DNA of 16,557 nucleotides from CAZTHK01 sp964613215 (lineage in GTDB: Bacteria > Krumholzibacteriota > Krumholzibacteriia > Krumholzibacteriales > CAZTHK01), in NCBI GenBank assembly GCA_964613215.1, contig CAZTHK010000035.1, forward strand, positions 1 through 16,557, given 5' to 3'. Position 1 is the first letter of the stretch; each line of letters starts with the position of its first letter. The translations under genes were made by a program, and so were the position numbers. The notes below the pieces were generated by a model. That model was not told where the DNA came from, ran no database searches, and saw only the letters and a program-made list of their open reading frames with translations. This document shows, piece after piece, positions 12,264 through 16,557 of this stretch.

Positions 12264-14408
12264 TCAGTTAAATTTTGTTGAAAGGCTAAGTCCGTATGTT
12301 GCGGGAAGACCTCTCTGTGCAAAGGCCGTACGAAGGGGAGAGAATTCAAACAGGAAAGTGTTGTAATCCTTTCCAAAAATATTCTTGCCCCATAGCGAAA
12401 CGCCGAAATATCCGGTCACCGCGGTCAAACGCAGGTTTAAGGTCCCGTAATAATCCTCCTGGATGGTGTTGGCGTCATTCCAGAAGTGTTTGCCGATACC
12501 CTGATAGTAACAGTGAAGCCTCAATTCGCTCAGACTGCCGGAATCGAACCCGTAGCGGTAATCACTCCCGATATTTACAGTCATCCTCGGAATATAGGGG
12601 ATGTAGTTTCCAGAGTAATCCGTTTGAGGATCCCTCTGATAGCGATCGAATTTCGCTTCGGTATAGGCATAATTCAGGAAGAATTCCAGGTCCGCTGAAG
12701 GACGCAGCCTCGCTTCCAGCTCGCCACCCAGACTGTGGGATTCTCCGGCGTTCTTGAGCATGGCTCCCTGGCCACTCGGAACCGGCTGATAGACCTGCTG
12801 ATCTTCCCATTCCGTATAATACAACGCCGCGTTCATTCTGATCGACCTTCCCGGCAGAACGCCCTTGAACCCCAACTCATAATTGGTAGTGAATTCCGGC
12901 CCGAAGGTCCTGTCCATGTCCCTCTCTATGGTGGAGTTGAATCCACCGCTTTTATAGCCCCGGGTTACGGTGGCGTACTGTACCACATCCTCATTCCAGA
13001 AATAACTTAAAGAAAATTTTGGCAGAAGGACGTGGTCGATCATAGTCTCTTCAAATTCGTCCTGCAGGGATCTGCTTCCCATCATTTCCCTGTCATACCG
13101 GTAGTCCAGGGTGGTTCTCTCCGCTTCATACCTCAGGCCCGCAGAGAGTTTAATCCCATCCACGAACACTCCGCGGTAGTCCAGCTGTCCGAAAACAGCT
13201 CCTCCGGTTATCTGTTTGTCGTAGCTCTTGAACTTGGTCATCTGGCCGGGCAGATTATACTTGCTGACGGCGTCCTGGCCGTAATGCATGTTCACCTGTT
13301 TGTCGCGGTCCTGGAGATAACCGAATAACCCCCCTACGTAATTCAATCCGGCCGGATCGTTGTCCGAAATGTTGAGCTCCTGAATATAAAACCTGTTCTC
13401 CCGCTCCTGAAGAACCCTGAACATATCCCGGGAGGTAAAGTCCTGGTCTATGTCCTGGCGGTCATCCACCATCTGAAAGGCGGATACGGATTTCATGCTA
13501 AAGCGGGTCCACCGTTTATTGGCTACCAGGCCCGCGGTGGCAAGATCACGGTCATAACCGCACTGGTGATTATAGCTTATCTCTGCCAGAGAATCTCCGT
13601 CCTCAGTCATGGAATACGGATAACCGTCGTTTTCGGCCCTGCTGGCTTCCAGAATCAGGTGAAGGTCCGAATCCTCAGAGACGAAATAATCCAGCTTCAT
13701 TCTGCCGGCCAGATTGTTCTCCCCCCCGATTGTCTTGCCAGTGAAGACGTTATGGTAATATCCATCCTCATAACCATAGTCGGCAGCCAGGGAGATACGC
13801 AATTTCTCCCTGTCTGCCGGTACATGCTGTTTCAGGAAAATATTCCTCCGGTCATAAGTGCCATAACCCAGCCTTACTTCCGTGCTTTTTTCCGGTCTGG
13901 ATTGGCGGGTGTAGATCTTTATCAGACCGCCCAGCGAATTTCTTCCGTAAAGGGTGCCCTGAGGTCCTCTCAGAATCTCTATTCTCGATATATCGAACAG
14001 GTTGAAGTTAAAGGTGGCCTTATCGAAATACGGGATATCATCCACGTACAGGCCGACAGCAGGCTCGTTTATTCTGGTTCCGATACCGCGGATGTATATG
14101 GGGGAAGTAAGGTTAGTGCCGTAATCTGGCATATGAAACCCGGGCGCCACGGAAGTGATATCGGTCAGATCCTCGATCCCTTTACTCTCCTTCTCATACT
14201 CCGAAAGTGTGTAGATAGCGGCGGGCACCTCACGGGCCTTTTCCAGCTTTTTGTCGGCGGTCACCACTATGGTGTCGGTCATCATTATTTTCCGCTGCTT
14301 CCTCCGATTATCTTCCGCCCGGGAATTTTTTGCTTTATCCGTCTGAGCGTAGACCGAAAAAGCAATTATTAAGAATAAAAACGTTAAGGCGGATACTTTC
14401 GATCTCAT
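12264..14408 (-). CDS. TonB-dependent outer-membrane receptor, probable porphyrin/heme-precursor receptor
   Basis: 714 residues, a normal length. A signal peptide (1-21, cleavage after SVYA) is followed by a short charged linker, the TonB box region DTIVVTA (45-51), and a plug domain: VPAAIYTLSEYEKE, SPIYIRGIGTRINEP, VGLYVDDIPYFD, and ISRIEILRGPQGTLYGRNSL, the hallmark plug end. The rest is a 22-strand-type barrel ending YGLSLSTKFN with a terminal aromatic and Asn. AAGGAG precedes the ATG by 8 bases. The receptor brings its ligand across the outer membrane using TonB energy. The ligand is probably a porphyrin such as coproporphyrin, because importer, hemN and hemY follow within 11 bp or less of each other. 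No Fur-box-like palindrome was noticed upstream. Confidence 0.9.
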   Translation of the reverse strand: MRSKVSALTFLFLIIAFSVYAQTDKAKNSRAEDNRRKQRKIMMTDTIVVTADKKLEKAREVPAAIYTLSEYEKESKGIEDLTDITSVAPGFHMPDYGTNLTSPIYIRGIGTRINEPAVGLYVDDIPYFDKATFNFNLFDISRIEILRGPQGTLYGRNSLGGLIKIYTRQSRPEKSTEVRLGYGTYDRRNIFLKQHVPADREKLRISLAADYGYEDGYYHNVFTGKTIGGENNLAGRMKLDYFVSEDSDLHLILEASRAENDGYPYSMTEDGDSLAEISYNHQCGYDRDLATAGLVANKRWTRFSMKSVSAFQMVDDRQDIDQDFTSRDMFRVLQERENRFYIQELNISDNDPAGLNYVGGLFGYLQDRDKQVNMHYGQDAVSKYNLPGQMTKFKSYDKQITGGAVFGQLDYRGVFVDGIKLSAGLRYEAERTTLDYRYDREMMGSRSLQDEFEETMIDHVLLPKFSLSYFWNEDVVQYATVTRGYKSGGFNSTIERDMDRTFGPEFTTNYELGFKGVLPGRSIRMNAALYYTEWEDQQVYQPVPSGQGAMLKNAGESHSLGGELEARLRPSADLEFFLNYAYTEAKFDRYQRDPQTDYSGNYIPYIPRMTVNIGSDYRYGFDSGSLSELRLHCYYQGIGKHFWNDANTIQEDYYGTLNLRLTAVTGYFGVSLWGKNIFGKDYNTFLFEFSPLRTAFAQRGLPATYGLSLSTKFN

Positions 14409-14445
14409 TCAAGGTACTCCTTATTAAAACAAGGGGCGGTCTGGA

Positions 14446-14474
14446 GATATACAGGCAAAACCGGGTCCGGTCAA
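14446..14474 (-). promoter_or_regulatory. Putative promoter of the porphyrin operon
   Basis: Minus-strand TTGACC (14469-14474) and TATATC (14446-14451) are spaced exactly 17 bp, about 40 bp before the receptor start. The -35 overlaps the stop codon of the preceding DUF4491 gene, so transcription may also run in from that pair. Confidence 0.5.
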
Positions 14475-14788
14475 CGCTCTCTTCTTTTTCTTCCGGGGTT
14501 TTCTGGATACCATCCCCTCCTGACTCTCTTCTCCTGCTCGATTATTTCCCCGATTCCCCACAGGTACGTAAACCCCAAGATACTAAAAATTGATGAAAGT
14601 ACAAAGGAATCGATATACAATGACAGAATCAGGGCTGCTATTCCTATTATAAGGAATCCTTTCCAGAAACCCTTGCCGAAATGGTACTCCGCTGCTATGG
14701 TGGTGTATCTTCCCAGGGCTATGATAAGAAAAGCGGCCATTCCGATAATCAGTCCGGTAAGGTTATATGACTGTATAAATACTCCCAT
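14471..14788 (-). CDS. DUF4491 family membrane protein (copy B)
   Basis: 105 residues with three to four membrane helices (about 8-28, 43-62 and 65-83). FLIIALGRYTTIAAEYHFGK is the family's opening (compare LIGIFHPVVKLAEYRFGL in the copy upstream). SSIFSILGFTYLWGIGEIIEQEKRVRRGWYPENP is its end in outline: a glycine/phenylalanine helix, then a positive tail with the W-P-NP motif. The function of DUF4491 proteins is unknown. ATG at 14788 follows the copy A stop by 2 bases, with GGGAG upstream, so the two are coupled. The gene ends 62 bp before the porphyrin receptor start, leaving open whether it belongs to that operon. Confidence 0.75.
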   Translation of the reverse strand: MGVFIQSYNLTGLIIGMAAFLIIALGRYTTIAAEYHFGKGFWKGFLIIGIAALILSLYIDSFVLSSIFSILGFTYLWGIGEIIEQEKRVRRGWYPENPGRKRRER

Positions 14789-14790
14789 GG

Positions 14791-15093
14791 TCAGTCGTGC
14801 TCCCGTCTGGGATTGCGCCTGGTCTGTCCTTTCAGCGCTCTTTGATGCTGCCTGAAGATCTCTATGGCGCTCCAGAACAATGAGAAGCCCAAAACTCCCA
14901 GTATAACCGAAACAAAAATATTCTTCTGGAAAACCGAAAGGGCCGAAAAGAAGGCCCCGGAGATGACAAAAGCCGGCCAGGCCTTCAGTCCGAAACGATA
15001 TTCCGCCAATTTGACTACAGGATGGAAAATACCTATAAGGAAGAAGGAAACCAGCCCGATAAGGAATCCTTGAATATTTAGGTCATTCAGCAT
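14791..15093 (-). CDS. DUF4491 family membrane protein (copy A)
   Basis: 100 residues from ATG 15093, chosen because the family begins with this 'NIQGFLIGL' phrase; a longer frame from 15171 adds an unlike, Cys- and Lys-rich leader. It has three to four helices: IQGFLIGLVSFFLIGIFHPV, AWPAFVISGAFFSALSVF and VILGVLGFSLFWSAIEIF. It ends in a basic tail (RRNPRREHD). It is about one-third identical to copy B by eye, so the pair looks like an old tandem duplication. GAGG lies about 11 bases before the ATG. First gene of the minus-strand run; function unknown. Confidence 0.75.
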   Translation of the reverse strand: MLNDLNIQGFLIGLVSFFLIGIFHPVVKLAEYRFGLKAWPAFVISGAFFSALSVFQKNIFVSVILGVLGFSLFWSAIEIFRQHQRALKGQTRRNPRREHD

Positions 15094-15414
15094 ATCTGTC
15101 AGATTCCTCGTCCGCCCTTGACATCTGCAGATCCGGGCAGCTTTTTTTTGAAAAAATTCCACGATCTCCACACCAGGGTTTTCAATGGCTTTAAAAAATA
15201 AGAAATGTGGTCTCCAATGTCAAAATCAAAAGGAGCGGATCCTGATATCATCCCAGCGAGGGGAACCATTATCCGGGGTCCAAAAAGCCGCTCCATGCCT
15301 AAAAGCCGTTTTTATTTTTTGAATTCCTCCGGTTATGTATTACAATTCGGGTGCCGGGTCGACCGGTGTTCTATTTCTCTTCCGGCAAGGAGAACCTATC
15401 TACAGGGAGGGCTC
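15094..15414. promoter_or_regulatory. Divergent intergenic region (321 bp)
   Basis: This stretch separates the minus-strand DUF4491/porphyrin genes from the plus-strand HemD-like gene. For the latter, TTGAAT (15319-15324) and TACAAT (15341-15346) are spaced 16 bp, about 70 bp before the start, a moderate promoter match. No clear minus-strand promoter or operator was seen. Open frames here look non-coding. Confidence 0.4.
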
Positions 15415-16311
15415 ATGCGATGGTTCATTATAATATTACTCACCGTGAGCCTGTCGACCTGCTCCGGGTCAGCCCCTTTGAACCGTAATGGAAATACCTG
15501 CGGCAGTCCTTCCGGGAAGCTCCGGGGCAGAAAGATCGTGGTGACCGCTCCCTCGGGTTACTCCCGCCGGCTGGCCGGCCTTATCGAAAAAGCGGGGGGC
15601 AAGCCAGTTATCCTTCCAACCATCGAGACGGTAATAAATCCCGAGAGCTCCGGAATAGACCGCATACTCGATCATCCCCGCCGCTACGATCTGGTGGTCT
15701 TCTCCAGCCGTAAGGCAATTCAGGCGTTCTTCCAACGTTTCCGGGAGCGCCGTCTCCCCGATTCCATTCTCCATCGCTTCAGGTTTTCCGCCATAGGCAA
15801 GGATATAGATTATCTCAGAGAGAATTCCGGCCGGGATGCAGCGGTCGACCCGGCGGAACCCAGCCCCAGCGGAATAGTCGACGCTTTAAGAGAAATTGAA
15901 GGCGCGGAGGAATGGTCCGTAGCCGTGATAGCCCCCAGGGTGACCGGCCTGACAGAACCCGATGTGATCCCCCGGTTCATGGAAAACCTCGAGGAGCTGG
16001 GAATATCCGCTGATAAGATAGAGGGATACATTACCCGTCCGGCCCCCGCGGGAGAATATAAACGGGAGTTGAATCTGATCAAGAACAGGCGGGTTGATAT
16101 AATTGCCTTTACCAGCGCTACAGAGATAGAGGCGCTGAAACTGCTGTTGGGCGGGACCAGATGGCTCAACCGGAACACTGTAGCCTGCTTCGGGCCCTAT
16201 ACCGCCGCCAACGCCCGCGGGATGGGAGTGGAGGTGGACTTTACCGGCAAGGATTTTCATTCCTTCGAAGGGTATGTCGACGGCATAGCGGAATTTTTAC
16301 GCCGGCATTAG
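15415..16311 (+). CDS. hemD: HemD-domain (uroporphyrinogen-III synthase-like) protein with lipoprotein-type signal
   Basis: 298 residues from ATG 15415, which has GGGAGG 4 bases upstream; the frame stays open further upstream but that part looks non-coding. Residues 38-298 are a full HemD domain: KIVVTAPSGYSRRLAGLIEKAG (written as start and end of one helix-strand unit), FSSRKAIQAFF, EGYITRPAP, IIAFTSATEIEAL and VACFGPYTAANARGMGVEV. HemD closes hydroxymethylbilane to uroporphyrinogen III in the cytoplasm. Unexpectedly, residues 1-16 (MRWFIIILLTVSLSTC) look like a lipoprotein signal peptide with a lipobox-like LSTC, followed by a Ser/Gly/Asn-rich linker (17-37). If processed, the domain would sit outside the inner membrane, where normal HemD chemistry is not expected. 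It is divergent from the porphyrin-uptake operon. The family is certain; the enzymatic role is not. Confidence 0.8.
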   Translation: MRWFIIILLTVSLSTCSGSAPLNRNGNTCGSPSGKLRGRKIVVTAPSGYSRRLAGLIEKAGGKPVILPTIETVINPESSGIDRILDHPRRYDLVVFSSRKAIQAFFQRFRERRLPDSILHRFRFSAIGKDIDYLRENSGRDAAVDPAEPSPSGIVDALREIEGAEEWSVAVIAPRVTGLTEPDVIPRFMENLEELGISADKIEGYITRPAPAGEYKRELNLIKNRRVDIIAFTSATEIEALKLLLGGTRWLNRNTVACFGPYTAANARGMGVEVDFTGKDFHSFEGYVDGIAEFLRRH

Positions 16312-16315
16312 ATAA

Positions 16316-16382
16316 CCATGGACAAACCTGTGGCACTTAATCAAAATACGAGCTTCACCCGCCGCCCATTCGGCCGGAGGCA
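16316..16382. repeat. Degenerate second copy of the fold-back repeat
   Basis: Compared with 4866-4930, this stretch shares GTGGCACT, CAAAAT, ACGAGCTTC and CGCCC-TTCGG in the same order and spacing. The hairpin arms have decayed (CCATGGACAAACCTGTGG in place of the perfect first hairpin). No terminal inverted repeats were found. It lies just after the HemD-like gene, more than 11 kb from the intact copy. Confidence 0.6.
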
Positions 16383-16404
16383 CCATAGCATTTAGCTCGC
16401 TGAT

Positions 16405-16503
16405 TTACTCCTTGATAACATATATTACGCCGCTTATACCCTCAAGGTCAGAGTCCTGAGTCCACAAAGTAGCTTCATATGCTCCGGTTCGACACTTGGC
16501 ATA
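16405..16503 (-). pseudogene. C-terminal remnant of a PIN-domain (VapC-like) protein
   Basis: Minus-strand codons ending at TAA 16405-16407 read GAYEATLWTQDSDLEGI and then SGVIYVIKE. The WTQDSD...GVxY pattern is the characteristic end of PIN-domain ribonucleases of VapBC toxin-antitoxin pairs, including the last acidic active-site residues. An in-frame TAA at 16504-16506 cuts off everything before, so this is a remnant or a frameshifted gene. The rest of the gene might continue beyond the window in another frame. Confidence 0.6.
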
Positions 16504-16557
16504 TTAACTAGTTCCTGTTGCGGAAAGAAGATATAGAAAAAACATGCCTGATCCTTT

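Noticed and set aside
13566..14372. 268-residue plus-strand frame opposite the TonB-dependent receptor
   Set aside because: It is antisense to strong plug-domain motifs of the receptor and has no recognisable domain; long antisense frames are common in such genes.
15205..15414. In-frame extension of the HemD-like gene upstream of 15415
   Set aside because: The extension has no plausible signal or homology and starts without a ribosome-binding site, while 15415 has GGGAGG and a coherent signal peptide.
1..16557. CRISPR array, tRNA, rRNA or riboswitch
   Set aside because: No regularly spaced repeats, cloverleaf-like segments or known riboswitch cores were noticed; the short repeats seen are explained by attC sites and the fold-back element.

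Overview
The window reads as a piece of a Gram-negative (diderm) bacterial chromosome: it has a TonB-dependent outer-membrane receptor, an MMPL/RND transporter and a lipoprotein-type signal peptide. Oxygen-independent HemN suggests an anaerobic or facultative lifestyle. The phylum cannot be fixed from the sequence. DUF4491 genes together with a porphyrin receptor/MFS/hemN/hemY operon recall Bacteroidetes-like or related lineages. The reverse orientation of the integron integrase recalls spirochaete-type integrons. Both are only hints.

Region 1 (1-1500, minus strand): the N-terminal part of an MMPL-family RND transporter, preceded by a TetR repressor gene. A perfect 20-bp palindrome lies at the tetR start, and a near-identical 14-bp core lies at the transporter start, so the repressor probably controls both.

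Region 2 (about 1500-7701, minus strand): a decayed integron. It consists of an internally deleted, frameshifted intI (7147-7701), an attI-like junction with short direct repeats 3' of intI (about 6996-7145), and four cassettes, each ended by an attC-like site. Reading away from intI these are: (1) arsM, whose stop codon lies inside the attC core; (2) a membrane-anchored rhodanese plus a DoxX/MauE-like protein, followed by a fold-back repeat; (3) a split ArsP/COG0701-type permease (two half-genes) plus a histidine-free cupin; (4) a NapH/CcoG-like membrane 4Fe-4S protein. The cassette and integrase genes are read in the same direction, the reverse of the usual integron layout. Two cassettes hold translationally coupled genes. 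The theme is metalloid, thiol and redox chemistry; methylation by ArsM with export by the permease is a testable hypothesis.

Region 3 (about 7770-8123, plus strand): the C-terminal remnant of a cation:proton antiporter, cut off at the integron border.

Region 4 (8190-15093, minus strand): two tandem DUF4491 membrane proteins, then a tightly packed porphyrin operon: TonB-dependent receptor, MFS/PAT-type importer, HemN, and HemY-type protoporphyrinogen oxidase, ending at a weak terminator. Import of coproporphyrin(ogen) followed by conversion to protoporphyrin IX would explain the set.

Region 5 (15415-16557): on the plus strand, a HemD-domain protein carrying an unexpected N-terminal lipoprotein-like signal. 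It is followed by a second, degenerate copy of the fold-back repeat and the C-terminal remnant of a PIN-domain (VapC-like) gene on the minus strand. No tRNA, rRNA or CRISPR array was seen.
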